Positions 11,900 through 23,709 of a DNA stretch of 64,000 nucleotides are shown here, one piece after another. A program made the position numbers and the translations under genes. The first letter of the stretch is position 1. Every line of letters starts with the position of its first letter. The notes under the pieces are model-generated. The model made no database searches. It worked only from the letters and a program-made list of their open reading frames with translations, and was not told where the DNA came from. The stretch comes from Cyathus striatus (taxonomy: Eukaryota; Basidiomycota; Agaricomycetes; Agaricales; Nidulariaceae), in NCBI GenBank assembly GCA_025738555.1, contig JAOVFP010000007.1, positions 4,774,001 through 4,838,000 on the forward strand, in the 5' to 3' direction.

Positions 11900-12279
11900 T
11901 GTGTATAGAAGTGTTAAAATGCTTTGAGATAGCAAGATAGTGGTGGTGGTTGAGGGTTGAGAAGGAGGGGGGGGGTTGATGCAAACCAAAATCTTACAAG
12001 TCTGATGATGCACAGCAATTTCTCATGATCAAAAAATTAAAAATATACAGCCTTTTATAGGCTACATTGAACATAACTAAATATATATTACATGTCATTG
12101 GCTATACAACATAACTATCTAACTATTTTAAGGAGACACAGCCTTTGATCTTCTTCGGCCTGTTGACAGCACGCATGAAGACAAAGGGAGAAGGGGGGGG
12201 GAGAGACGGCATGATAGGGGGAAAGGGGACAACAGACAATGGAGACGAGGGGGACAAGGTAGGGGGGAAGGACAGTGTC

Positions 12280-13530
12280 CTCGTCACTTGCGAGACGAGG
12301 AGGTAGCAGAGGAGGGGAGAAGGGGAAGGGGATGGATACTCATCCTTGTCACTTGCAAGATGAGGAGGCAGAGGCGGAGGGGAGGAGGGCATGGGAGGAG
12401 GGGGGGTGACAGGTGGCTCATCCTTGTCATTTGTGAGACAAGGAGGGGAAGGAGGAGGGACGAGGAGAGGGGATGAGGAGGGGGGACAAGTGCTTGTCCA
12501 CGTCACTTGCGAGATGAGGACGAGGAGGGGGGACGAGCGCTCGTCCTCGTCACTTGCAAGACAAGGACGAGGAGAGGGGGAGACAAGCGCAGGTCCTCGT
12601 CACTTGCAAGACAAGGATGAGGAGGGGGGGGACAAGTGCAGGTCCTTGTCATTTGCAAGACAAGAAGGGGAAGGAGGAGGGGGGACAAGGGCCAAGCGCT
12701 CGTCCACATCACTTGCGAGATGAGGACAAGGAAGGGAGACGAGGGCCGAGCGCTCGTCACTTGCAAGACGAGGAGGGGGGGACAAGCACTCGTCCTTGTC
12801 ATTTGCAAGACAAGGAGGAGAGGGGGGGACAAGCGCTGGTCCACGTCACTTGCGAGACGAGGATGAGAGGGGGAGGACGAGCACTGGTCCTCGTCACTTG
12901 CAAGACGAGGACAAGGAGAGGGGGGGACAAGTGCTCATCCTCGTCACTTGCAAGATGAGGATGAGGAGAGGGGGGGACAAGCACTCGTCCTTGTCACTTG
13001 CAAGACGAGGACAAGGAGAGGGGGAGACAAGCGCAGGTCCTCGTCACTTGCAAGACGAGGACAAGGAGGGGGGGGACGAGTGCAGGTCCTTATCACTTGT
13101 GAGACAAGGATGAGGAGGGGGGGATGAGCACAGGTCCTCATCACTTGCGAGACAAGGACGAGGAGGGGGGGGATGAGTGCAGGTCCTCGTCACTTGCAAG
13201 ACGACGAGGAGGGGGGGGATGAGCGCTCATCCACGTCACTTGCGAGACGAGGATGAAAAGAGGGGGGATGAGCACTCATCCACGTCACTTGCAAGATGAG
13301 GATGAGGAGAGGGGGAACAAGCACTCGTCCATGTCACTTGCAAGATGAGGACGAGGAGGAGAGGGGGGACGATATGCTCATCCTCATCATTTGCAAGACG
13401 AGGAGGCAGCAGAGCATGCGGGGATGGCAAGCTCATCATTTGCGAGACGAGAGGCAGGCTGGGAGCAGGGATGGCTGCTCATCCTTGTCACTTGCAAGAC
13501 GAGGCAGAGGGAGGAGGCGAGGGGGTGGTG
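12280..13530. repeat. Minisatellite of about 25 units of 48-50 bp, hairpin-forming
   Basis: Each unit contains CACTTGCAAGACGAGGA, then a run of six to nine G, then a GACAAGCGCTCGTCCTCGT-type segment. GTCCTCGTC and GACGAGGAC flank the octamer ACTTGCAA, so each unit can fold into a 9-bp stem with an 8-nt loop. Some variants change on both sides together (CCTTGTC with GACAAGG). Because the unit is near a multiple of three, several frames stay open and give spurious proteins. G runs could form quadruplexes. Many differences between units are CG versus TG or CA. Confidence 0.85.
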
Positions 13531-13609
13531 ACTAGATGAGAAGGAGCGAGCGAGTGAGGGAAGAGGGAAGAGGGAGGAGCGATACTTACCTTTACCGTGT
13601 ATGTGCTCA

Positions 13610-13667
13610 CAGTGAATATTTCCACACTCGGAACTATGAAAAGTTCCGAGTGTGGAAATATTCACTG
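13610..13667. repeat. Perfect 26-bp inverted repeat with 6-nt loop
   Basis: Positions 13610-13635 are exactly complementary to 13642-13667, with loop ATGAAA. The right half is the outer end of the 2.2-kb inverted-repeat element; the left half is an inverted copy of that end. It may mark two elements lying head to head. Confidence 0.85.
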
Positions 13668-15840
13668 TAACCGTAATTCAGTTGTGCCGTAAACTCGGAG
13701 CGTCGTAATTCAGAAAAATCCTGTATTTCTCATTTCTTTCTGCATAGATAGGTGCTATTGCTTACAAGAATTTATATATATGTTTTTTAAGTAACATGTT
13801 CCCTGTCATTTTTATTTTATAGCTCATTTTGTGTCACTTCTTCCTCTCATCTTCCTATTTGGAGAATTTTCCCATGCTTACTGGAGGCAAGCGAATAAGT
13901 ATGTATGTCAGGGCTCCTGTTTTTCTATCTGTATTTTAGTCAATCGTTTCATAATTGTGAAGATCTATATCGAAATTCTATCATGACACTTGTTTAATGC
14001 TGAACATTAAAGTGAAAAGGGAGCACGCCGGTAAGCTTGTGAACATATGAACTACGAGTTTTGAAGTAGTTTCAAAGTATAAAGTAATGTGAGCTGTGTC
14101 CCCCAGTATATATATGTGAATGAAAAATATACCCATGCAGCTCTCAGATCAATAAATATTATACCCATTTCTGTGTGTGTAAGTCAAGTGAAAGGGTTGA
14201 TGTGATGAGCTTCAGTGAGGCACCTCAACTGAACAAGGGAGTGCTTTGGAATTACACACAAATAATAAAATGTTGAAAGAAACAATTATATACCCACTCT
14301 CTTTACAAATATATGACTTCACAATACTGGAGCACTGAAATATCTTAATTTATATCCACAATCATGAGTGGAATGGTGTTCTCACAATTTGAATGTGTGC
14401 TATATTTATCTTATTATATTTGCTTCACGCAGATTTTTCATTGCTAGTATGTATTTCTTACATGAGCATACATAACGAAGCAATGATGCTCATCCCAACA
14501 AGTGTGGGAATTGCGCAGAAATGACTGAAAAGGTGTGTTTAACATAGAAATTGTATGACATATGTTCGTCGTGTTTGCATTTCAGTGAATGATAGCATGT
14601 AATATAATCTACATATATTAAAGAAAGCAGAAAATATCCTATTAAACATTATCATTTATGTAAAGGTGGATACAACAAACATGTGTCCTACAATTGGTAT
14701 GTTAAACACATTTCTTATCTCTGCTATATAATTCCCACGCTTGCTGGGGCAAGCATCATTGCTTTGTTATGTACATTTTTTTGCAAGAAATAAGAACTAG
14801 GCTACTAGCGACGAAGTTCCTGCACAAAGCAAAATTAATAGCATAAATATCTCACCCATGCAAACTATGAGCACACTGCGCCACTCGCCTTCGGGTTTGT
14901 AAATATAGATTAAGATATTCCAGCAGCACTAGTAATCTGTTGTATATTTAAAATGAAAGTGTAAGCAGAGAGATAGCATATGTATGATATATCACTTCTA
15001 CTAATTTTCAATAGCACAGACTCTAAGTAGTGGTTAAAAATCAGCGAATATATATTGACCATTGCTATAGGGTTGCTTTCAATGCATGTATATCTCTGAT
15101 TGACGCTCCAGCATGACCACAACATAAATATTAAATATCGAAGGACTATGTTCACAAAGCTTTATACTTTAAAAAAAAATTTAAACATGTAGTTCAAGCG
15201 TTTTATAGACATTACTGAAGGGTGTACAGTTGTCATTTTATTCTGTAATTTATCATCTGTTTGTCTCTTGTCTCTTCGTTGGAATGAGTTCCCACGCTGC
15301 ATTAAAGCGAGCGAAAGCACAGGAACATGATGTACTTCCGTAACAATCTCTATATTCTTTCCTCTTTGCTAATTTATTGCTAGTATACATATAATTCATA
15401 TGTTGGTATGCTTACCACGAGTGTATACTATTCAGTTTTCACGCAAAATCACACATTTGTTACGAAAATGTCTACAGAGCATTTGAACTATGTGTTTCAA
15501 AACAATTTTAAAGTATAAAGCTTTGCATTCCAAAGCACTCTCTTCAATCTTCAGTTGAGGTGCCTCACTGAACTCATCAAATCAATTCTTTCACTAAGCG
15601 TGGGAAAATTCTCCGAATAGGAAGACGAGAGGAAGAAGTGACACAAAATGAGCTATAAAATAAAAATAACAGGGAACATGTTACTTAAAAAACATATATA
15701 TAAATTCTTGTAAGCAATAGCACCTATCTATGCAGAAAGAAATGAGAAATACAGGATTTTTCTGAATTACGACGCTCTGAGTTTACGGCGCAACCGAATT
15801 ACGGTTACGGTGAATATTTCCACACTCGGAACTTCATAGG
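13642..15840. mobile_element. 2.2-kb inverted-repeat (foldback) element
   Basis: The left arm (from AGTTCCGAGTGTGGAAATAT at 13642 to about 13890) and the right arm (about 15594-15840) are near-perfect inverted copies of about 245 bp. A second inverted pair lies inside (GTGAGGCACCTCAACTGAA near 14212 and its complement near 15556). A further internal pair around GCAATGATGCTCATCCC and CAAGCATCATTGC occurs near 14480 and 14755. No coding sequence was found inside, so the element is non-autonomous or a compound of nested foldbacks. Confidence 0.75.
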
Positions 15841-15906
15841 AACTTCATAATAGGCATCATAACCCGTACCGTATACCGTATATATGGCTACGGTGTGCAG
15901 CCCTAT

Positions 15907-15920
15907 TCGCTAGAGGGGAG
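15907..15920 (+). pseudogene. Right end of exon 2 of the membrane-protein gene
   Basis: TCGCTAGAGGGGAG followed by the donor GTGCGT matches the end of exon 2 in the second copy (53067-53080). It reads FARGE before the splice site. The rest of the exon is at 2571-2661, on the other side of the transposon nest. Confidence 0.55.
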
Positions 15921-16804
15921 GTGCGTTTTTTTCTACATTTTCACTTTCTTCATCCTCCTTTCCTCCCCTCTTTTCTTCCTGTTCTTCCTATGTTGGAGCT
16001 TGTGAACGTTTTTTGCTGCATTCTACAATGTAGAACAACCAGCAACCAGGCAACAGTGTCGACATGGGGTGCTGGGAAACAGACTTACACGACACGTACA
16101 TCTCTTATCAAGTGCACTGGTGTCCGTGATCATGTTCAAAGCAGTCTCTGCCATTGTTAGATTTTCATCTGCCAGTGGCATATACGGATATATTCGCTGA
16201 ACTTGAAAGCACTGTTGCTTGGTGGGAGCACGGGCTCTGCACAAAGTCTGAACACGATGGTGCTGTTGGTCAATACTATTACAAGGTACTAAGTAGTAAG
16301 TAGATACAATAGCATGTATTATGGACTGTAGTCGTCGTAACAATATAAAACTTTCTTGTTCTTTCACATAGATTCAACATCTGCTGAAATGTAAATAATA
16401 AAACAAAACAGGAGACATAACACCAATATAAAATACAAAATAAGGTATATTCGAGTAAGATAGTCCAAGCTATGTTCGTCCATGAAATACTTGCAGTATA
16501 AACAATGTTCATAGTAAGCAATGTTTGTAGTCTAAACAGTATTCAAAGTCTAAACAATGTTTCAAGTCCAAGCAATGAGAATATTCAATAAAGCAGTAAT
16601 ACTGCAGAGATCGCCCATATCGTCGAGTACTGGGAGTGCCGAAGAGAATCAAGAAGCAATCCAGAGGGGGCGATATAAGGACTCTAGCGTGGTTTAAAGC
16701 ACTGTAACTGAGTGTAACTGGCAGCGTTTGAAGAGAGAGCAAGATCTAGCACAGGGAGATACAAGAACCATAGAGCAGAAATCGAAGGGATGAGAAACCG
16801 ATAC

Positions 16805-19800
16805 TTAGAATACAGACAAAGACGATGATTGGATTCCAGGTCCTAAAGAAGGCGATGGAAGGACCGGAGTCGGTGCAATTGCCTGAGCACGCTTTGCACG
16901 TTCATCATCAAGAATCCTGTAGTATTCCTCCAGGGGTGGAGCAACTGTCTGTTGCTCAATGGCATCCCAATCGCTGTATGAATAAACGAAATCAGAACAA
17001 GTAAGAATAATAGGGGGATCAGAGTAGGTAGATTTGAGGTGGATTCGGACTTGGATTTGAGTTGGATTCAGAGTGTGATTCAGTGATCAGAATCAGCCTC
17101 GAATCGCATTTCACTCTGACCACCCCGGCTAATAATTAGGTGTAGCTTACACTTATCAGACCTACAGTATTCCTGGTTCCATTGGCCAGTTGTTGTCTCT
17201 CACATACACTTTACATGACCTTTATATACTATGATCTGTCCTAAAGGTTGACAGAAGTTACGAGCTAGAGAGCTCAAATATACATATATGATACATCAAG
17301 CTATACCAAATGAATTTAAAGGAGAAGTATACTGGAAGATGTCGAGCACGTATGGCCAGGTAAGATCAAGTGCAGAGCTGAATCCGGATTCGAGAGTGCG
17401 AAGCAACTAAAAAGTTGCTTCACCCATAAAGTTGGATCCGTGATTCTCCCACGATTCTGACTGTCCAGAATCCACTTCGAATCCGCCTACTCTGACCCCC
17501 CCTAATGAATGAGAATCATACATCGTTTCGAACATCCAATGATCATGGATCTGCCCGTAGGTCAGTCGGTTCTCTACACTCGAGTCCATCATCTACGAGA
17601 TAAAGAATACATAAGAATAAGCATAGAACATAATGTTGAAGAAAACGTACCCTTATGATGAAGTCCTTTTCGGCAATAGTCAAAGACTCATCTAACCTCA
17701 GGACCCTGGACTCGGGATCTCCGGGATGGGTCTCGACATTCACTAGATCTGCATAGAGAAATCCCCCACACAGTAGTAGATGTGTAATGTCACCTACGAT
17801 GTAAAGATCTGCCCCAAAACTATGATACTAGCTCTTCATGACTTCAGGTACCGCGTAGACAGATGTGCCGCATGGAATATTGACGGTCCATGGGTTGTTT
17901 TCGGTCCACATAAACGGGAATGTGTACGTATCCGGCTTAGCTTCTTGAACGCGAGCCTGATTCTCAAGATAGGCTGTGGTCCAAGTAGAGAACTCAGACG
18001 AGGATATGAGGTCTTGCGAGGGAATGGCAAATCGGTGAGCCATTCCGAAATCACCAATTACGAGGTGATTAGAGGAGGTTATAAAGATGCTCTCGGGGCT
18101 TTACATCCCGATGAATGATGTGAGAGTGATGGAGGTCTCTAAGTGCAACGACCTAAAAGCAGATTAGACAAAGATAGAATGAAAATGAGTGAAGGTGATG
18201 TACGATTTCCGCAACATAAAATATAGCCAAGTCGCTAGGAAATGTCGACACTTGCGCATTGATATCATACAGGGTACCGGCATATGAATGCTATCAAGCA
18301 GTCAGATCTGAACTGCCTTCGAAAAGTGCAAGAAACTCTCGTACCATCGCCATGATCATCTCACCCTTGTACACAATCCCCCCGAAAACCATGATAGCCC
18401 AATCAGACCAAGTCATTACCTTGGTCAAATCCTGGTTCACTCTCAGCAAGACAATCGCGTTTCATCCTCCAGACAGCCACCACCTTCGGCATTCGCTGAT
18501 CTCCATTAACAATGGCGTACCGACTCATTGTTCCATACGCACCCACACCCAACAGCTTCTCATACGAGTAGGTCGCGAATATATCCGCCACCCGGATGCG
18601 ACGTCCCAGTTTCGGCACTGGAGCATCGAGAACCCTCTTCACCACAATGACCGGATCCTGGGCCTCCAGAGGTGAGTATTTCGCCACCTCAACGGTAAAA
18701 TCCTCTTTATACTCCACTGACTGAGGGACTCCAGTGGCGTGACCTTCTTGTGGGACCGAGTTCAGTTTTTTGTCTTCATCGCCCTCAGGTACCGGTGGAT
18801 CGGGAACCTCCGCTGGACTGGTTCGTCCAGTAAATGGCCTAGGTAATGGCACGAATAGTTGCTGAATACCACAAGAAGATGGATACTTGACAGCGTGAAT
18901 GTTACTGCTACAAGAAGTATTAGATAATTAGAATGAAGTTATGCCGGAAAAAGTACCTCGGCTTCAGATGACACTCAAACGAGAGGACATATCACCCCAG
19001 CATCCCCGGTGCAAGCTTCTGTACAGGATATGATTTGGATTTCCTCAGCAGTCAGAGACGGACGATCTCCTAGCGCATTCGCTTCGGGAACAGGACACGC
19101 GAGGCATTTCGACGTGGCGGAAGGCTTGACAGGGAAGGCGTCTTTCAGGACGACGGCTTGATGCCCAACGAGATTCGGCACCACTAGATCGACAACTCCA
19201 GGAAAAGCAACGCTATGGAACGAAACAAGTTCAGTTAGTGCAAGCTTAACAGAATCGAGAAGATTGAACTCACCCCACATTAGGTAGAGCAGGACAGAGG
19301 CCATCGAATGATGTCCTAGCAGGGTCTGCTGTAGCTGAATAGCTACGGGGCGGAAGGTATTCGGGAAGCGGTAGCGACGCTTCACTGGAGTTTGTCGAGC
19401 TTGACGTGTTGGCGACTGGTGTGCGGTCGATCGCAACTACATGACCGGCTGTGGGACGATGCTGTAGGAAGGCATCGTCGACTTTACCGAACACTGAGTG
19501 ATCACCTTCTCGACGAGCAGCACTGCAGAAAGTAAACGGTCAGTCTAAACGATTAGCTAGAAAAGAATAACCTACTTCGAATCAGGCAGCGCCAGACTAA
19601 GAACCCCAAACGATGTCCCAGCACGCTCATTGGGTAATCTGGAAGTGGAAGTGAGCCATCACTTGAGATTCTGCTCGAGGTGATGCCCCCGTGCCCCGTT
19701 CTTGCGCCCGTCACGTCGTTAGATGTGCCTTTGTGGTTGTCCTGTGTGAATGCGGGGTAGTCCTCGTCGCCGTCGATTGTGCCGCCAGCTATAAAGAACT

Positions 19801-19840
19801 AAGCATCTCACTGCAGAAAGTACTATAACTGGACGTACCA
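16805..19840 (-). pseudogene. Protein kinase gene copy A, inactivated
   Basis: Minus-strand exons give, in order, an unstructured N-terminus (PLPEYLPPRSYSATADPART, then PSATSKCLACPVPEANALGD), a glycine loop (LGVGAYGTMSRYAIVNGD), a hinge-like stretch (YAGTLYDINAQVSTFPSDLA), HIIHRDVKP, DFGMAHRFAIPS, an APE-like AVPEV, and a C-terminal exon beginning DWDAIEQQTVAPPLEEYY and ending SLSVF at the stop 16805. It resembles a fungal Ser/Thr kinase. It is dead: an extra C in the run at 18095-18098 breaks the frame right after HRDVKP, TGA TAG occur at 18296-18291, and single-base shifts occur near 18990, after the glycine loop and near 19640. A 492-bp MITE sits in the 3' half. A second broken copy lies at 53-64 kb. 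The 5' end of the gene was not found. Confidence 0.7.
17012..17503. mobile_element. MITE with 3-bp target duplication, Harbinger-like
   Basis: The termini AGGGGGATCAGAGTAGG and (inverted) AGGGGGGTCAGAGTAGG are flanked by AAT on both sides. The homologous stretch of the second kinase copy (54145-54152) lacks it, which proves an insertion after the duplication. A 3-bp duplication fits the PIF/Harbinger group. No coding capacity. Confidence 0.75.
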
Positions 19841-22660
19841 TGGGTCCTCGCGTCAGCCACCATGACCAATTCTTCCTCATCCCAACATCAGCGTCCTCCC
19901 CTCAAGTCTGGGTAGTAGCTGAAGAAAAGCAAAGTGAGAAAAGGTTGGGACGATGTCAAAAAGGAGATACACACCGTCGCAGTATTGAGCAGTCTGAATA
20001 CCGATGGAGCGTCGACGAAGGTGTCCCTTAACATCAACGGCCCGAACTTTAACGGACGTCAGGCCATGACGTGCGGGCCTGCGGCCGTCTTAACTGTGTC
20101 CTGCGAATCTTGGGAGTACTATGATAAAGTTGCACGGATACTACGACGGCATAAATCAGAGAAGTGGTGGAGTGTGCGGTATACTTGGTGAGGTGGCACT
20201 GCTGGTTGAAGTTGGAGCTGGTGCAAAGATCGTGGAAGCAAAAGTCAGTCGAAGCCGCATAAGTCACGATTACTCAGCATCCTCAAAACCAAACACCCTC
20301 GATTCCAGACACTGCCGATTCGGCGCGGTACCGGGCGGCGGGGACAACGCTTTTGGGTTTATGTATGCCATCCACAGCTGGGCATCCTCTACATTCTAAT
20401 TACCCATAAACGACATCACTAGGCAGTGCCTTCTTCTGCTTTTCTTTCCTGAAACTCTTTACTCTAGGACTTTTGAAGCAGCTACTACTAGCGCTGTTCT
20501 CTTTTCTCTCTCAGTTTTCAAAGCAACCACGAAATTTGCACGAAATGACGGTCTGGCAACTAGCATATAGAAGTGCAGGGACCACTAGCCAAGATACTGA
20601 CATCTTTCGGTGGTCTTATGCCTGCTCAGTCTGATGTGTTTTGCCACCTCCTGTTCGCACTTTTAACACTAGAGGACTTTGCGCATAGCAGGGCGATGAA
20701 TACATCGTTGCATACGGCTCACCCATGAGCCTCACCCAGGTGTCTTAGGATTCGGGTTTAGCTGACCGCGCAGCCGGTAGTTAAAACATTAATTCTTCAT
20801 GACCTTGAAGATTATATCGTACGTTTCCTTTTCTTTTCCCCGGACCACACTGAGGAAGACTGAGACCGTATCAGTTGATGCAGACTCTAGCTTGACAATC
20901 GGATGGTACAGAGTCGCAGGCATATCTATCACTGTCTACCTTCCAGCTCATTGAAGATCATCACAACCATGGGAACCCCATCGAAAGGAGGCTTCGCATG
21001 GCGCGGTGGAGGTATTGGGGTGCCGCTGGACTGCTTGGGGACACAGTGCTTATCGGGGATGAAGGCTGCAAGTAACAGTGAAGTACTCTCGCGGTAGCGG
21101 ATGATTGGATGATGAGACGAGGTTTGATGGTACGAAGGCAGAGAACGGGATTGTCTGACGACCCTATGTATGTTCTTTCATACTCAGACACTTCATCCAT
21201 CTAACTGTACGAAGGTTCCGCACCGCCTCGCCGCCAACGACGCTCCATGCAATCCTTTTCGCTCCCTGGCTTGCTCCACATTAATATATATGTCCGTTAC
21301 CGCTGCTCCAGAGTCCAAAGCAGATCGACCGCCATATATGACTGATCGTCTTCCGCTCAGAATGCGACGATAGGACTTTTGACCAACAAGGAATGTTTGC
21401 CTCGAACGAGCGTATGATAAACCTGTAGACATTCCTGTACCTGGATACCAAAATCACCAAAGATTGTGGTGCTCGCTCGTGATGCGTTTATTCGCTGTTC
21501 TTGGACAAGCTCAGCATACCCTTTCTGTCTTCGCCCTCTATTTCTTTGGACGACATAGCCCATGTACAATAAACTGTCGCCTGCTCCTCTCGTAGGTCGT
21601 CGTAAGATCAGTTCTTGTCACAACCTTCACTGTCGCGATATCGATCACCCTGGCGTCAACTTGTGGAATGTGCCTGTTCTCCTCTCAATCGTTATCCCAG
21701 CCTCTATCATTCCGCTCTTAATTACGCTTCATACAGTCTCAGAGGCTAAACTCGCTCAACACGTCCGGGAGAAACAATTAGATCGATATTTACTTTTGTT
21801 CCCTGCACATACCTTGTTCAACTTCCTTCATACACTCAACATGTACTAACTTTGTGTCCATGGCCACCACAATACCTTCAAATAGCAGCTAGATTGTACC
21901 TCGCGGTTAACACTGTCGCTTTCATGCACATAGCTGGGAGCCTGGAGGCTTTTACTGTAACTCTCAAGAACAAACGAACGAACACCTTGCGGACACCTGC
22001 GATTCAGAAGTCTTAGCGTTCTGCTCGTTAGATAACGGGGCTACGGCTACGGGTTCGTAGTGGGTAATCAAGTTTGGCGGTGAAGACTATATCATACGTG
22101 TTCTTCCGTCAGACCAGAACAGCGAGGGGGGCTAAAAGCGTAACTATATATAGGTACACTTTAAATCGACGAATCTAAAGGTACCCAATCACTGGCGTGT
22201 CTATTTCTGACGACTTTTCAGTTCATCCACGACTTTCATGGCTTATGCGACCACAGCCGGAGGAGACCTCGCTTGGTGCAGTGGAGGCAGCGGGTGTCAG
22301 TATCACGTTGCTTGTCGCTATCCGAGGCCCAGGCGAATCAACTGCGCGGTGGCAGATGGACCATGGAGAACGGAAGTTTAAGCTTGTGGACGCTCTTTGC
22401 TGGGATCTACAGAGGGTGAACAATCAGACGTTCGCATTCACGTGCTGCTCTCTCGGATGGACCTGCTAGGCGAGAGAGTTTGGAAACGACGGTACTCTTA
22501 AGTATAGCATATACAAATCCATGTACTACCAAGTGGTCTTACAACAAACCGTTCTCGTTCTTTCTAATGAATCCAATAGTTTGAATCACAAGTCTATTAG
22601 ATGCTAAATAGCAGGCAGCGATACTGTAAGATCGCATCAACAAATAACGAAACGAATCAC
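19841..22660. other. CpG-normal DNA without a supported gene
   Basis: Several frames of 60-95 codons are open but none shows a recognisable domain or a coherent exon chain. The first part (19841-20400) may hold 5' exons of the kinase copy A, but no start could be fixed. Confidence 0.35.
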
Positions 22661-22666
22661 ACAGGA

Positions 22667-23700
22667 TCAACTGCTGAGTAGCAGGTGAAGGTGATGTAAG
22701 ATCCTAACTGAAACGAAAAGAAAACCTAATGAACTACCCCGTGGCGTGTGAAAGTGAGAGGGAGAAAAGAAAAAGATATCGCCGTGAGAAGTGACTCCAA
22801 GAATTACGACTACTTGTCCCTGATCATGACTAGACGGAGGCTCCGAGATCTGAACGTCCATGCCGACCGATTTATCAGGCATGGATCCTGGAATCCTAAG
22901 AACAAAATTCCCTTCTACCACTGCCAGCTGAAAAGCCTGAACCTTCGGCTTCTTCTCTGGAGGTACTTCATCATCCACATGGCAGTCTGCATCTCTACGA
23001 CGTTTGGAGACTCGCCGAGAGGTATTAGACTTCGGTGCGCGTGTGCTTGAAAGTTGGGACACTCGGGGGAAGAAATTCTTTTCTTGACGAAATCGGCGAC
23101 ATTTCTTTGCCTAAGGGCGCGGTCATTACTATCATCGTTCGTACGTTTTGTACCACGTAGAGGACTTTGAGGCTCTGGTGTGATAACAAAGTGTCGAGAC
23201 GTCTGACAATAACCCTAACCCTAACTCGGCCAGAAGAGTGTCCGTATCCTTCAGTCCGTTCGTCTTGTCCTTGAGGGGGTCCGAAGGGATACATTTGCTT
23301 TCAGAACGAATATCTGTTTCCCCGTCTTTGCTCGAACCTTGAACAAACAGATTGACCGAGGGCTGAGCATTCGCCGGTGATGTTGACACCGACGATAACG
23401 ATGTGCAAGCCACACCGGAGGACACGGAGCTGTTGACAGGCCCGAAGAAATCTGGCGCGACATGTCGGGGCTTCTTGACACGCTTAGTTTCTGGTATGGA
23501 AGAGTTATAACAGGAGAAAGGGGGAGCGAAGAAAGAACTGCATACACGGGGCGTAGGACGGAGTGGAAGAGCTGGGATTCGAGGAATCTGCTGGCATATT
23601 GCCCACCAGAGCAAAGCAAAAGAGAGCCAAGAAGCAAGGAGGAACGAGAGCTCGAAGTGGAACGGCGACTTGATAGATGTAGCTTGCGGCGAGTACCCGG
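22667..23700 (-). CDS. Possible uncharacterised nuclear protein gene
   Basis: Two minus-strand open stretches look coding. One contains PETKRVKKPRHVAPDFFGPV, then a Ser-rich region and KDTDTLLAELGLG (upper end near 23614). The other contains SRRVSKRRRDADCHVDDEVP followed by PEKKPKVQAFQLAVVEGNF and VVVILGVTSHGDIF (23062-22667). Basic clusters resemble nuclear localisation signals. The exon junctions between them could not be settled, and no domain is recognised. Confidence 0.35.
23211..23225. repeat. Short interstitial telomere-like repeat
   Basis: AACCCTAACCCTAAC is two and a half units of the common fungal telomere repeat TTAGGG (minus strand). It could also be ordinary coding sequence of the possible gene here (LGLG), so its origin as a telomere seed or repaired break is uncertain. 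Confidence 0.4.
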
Positions 23701-23709
23701 ACCTTGAAG

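Larger units (their letters stand above)
2662..15899. mobile_element. 13.2-kb transposon nest inserted in an exon
   Basis: The left end (TGCACGCCATCCATATATGG) and the inverted right end (TGCACACCGTAGCCATATAT) are the same sequence apart from CG to TG/CA differences and one gap, so they look like terminal inverted repeats of one element or two related elements. On either side lie the two parts of one exon, with an imperfect short duplication ending in TTCG. The interior contains foldback elements, a KDZ-type transposase, two further genes, a minisatellite and a 2.2-kb inverted-repeat element. Whether all of this moved as one unit or accumulated stepwise cannot be told from the sequence. Confidence 0.55.

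Noticed and set aside
12280..13540. CRISPR-like array or a family of proline/arginine-rich proteins
   Set aside because: The units have no unique spacers, the organism is a eukaryote, and the open frames arise because the repeat unit is close to a multiple of three. They appear in several frames on both strands.
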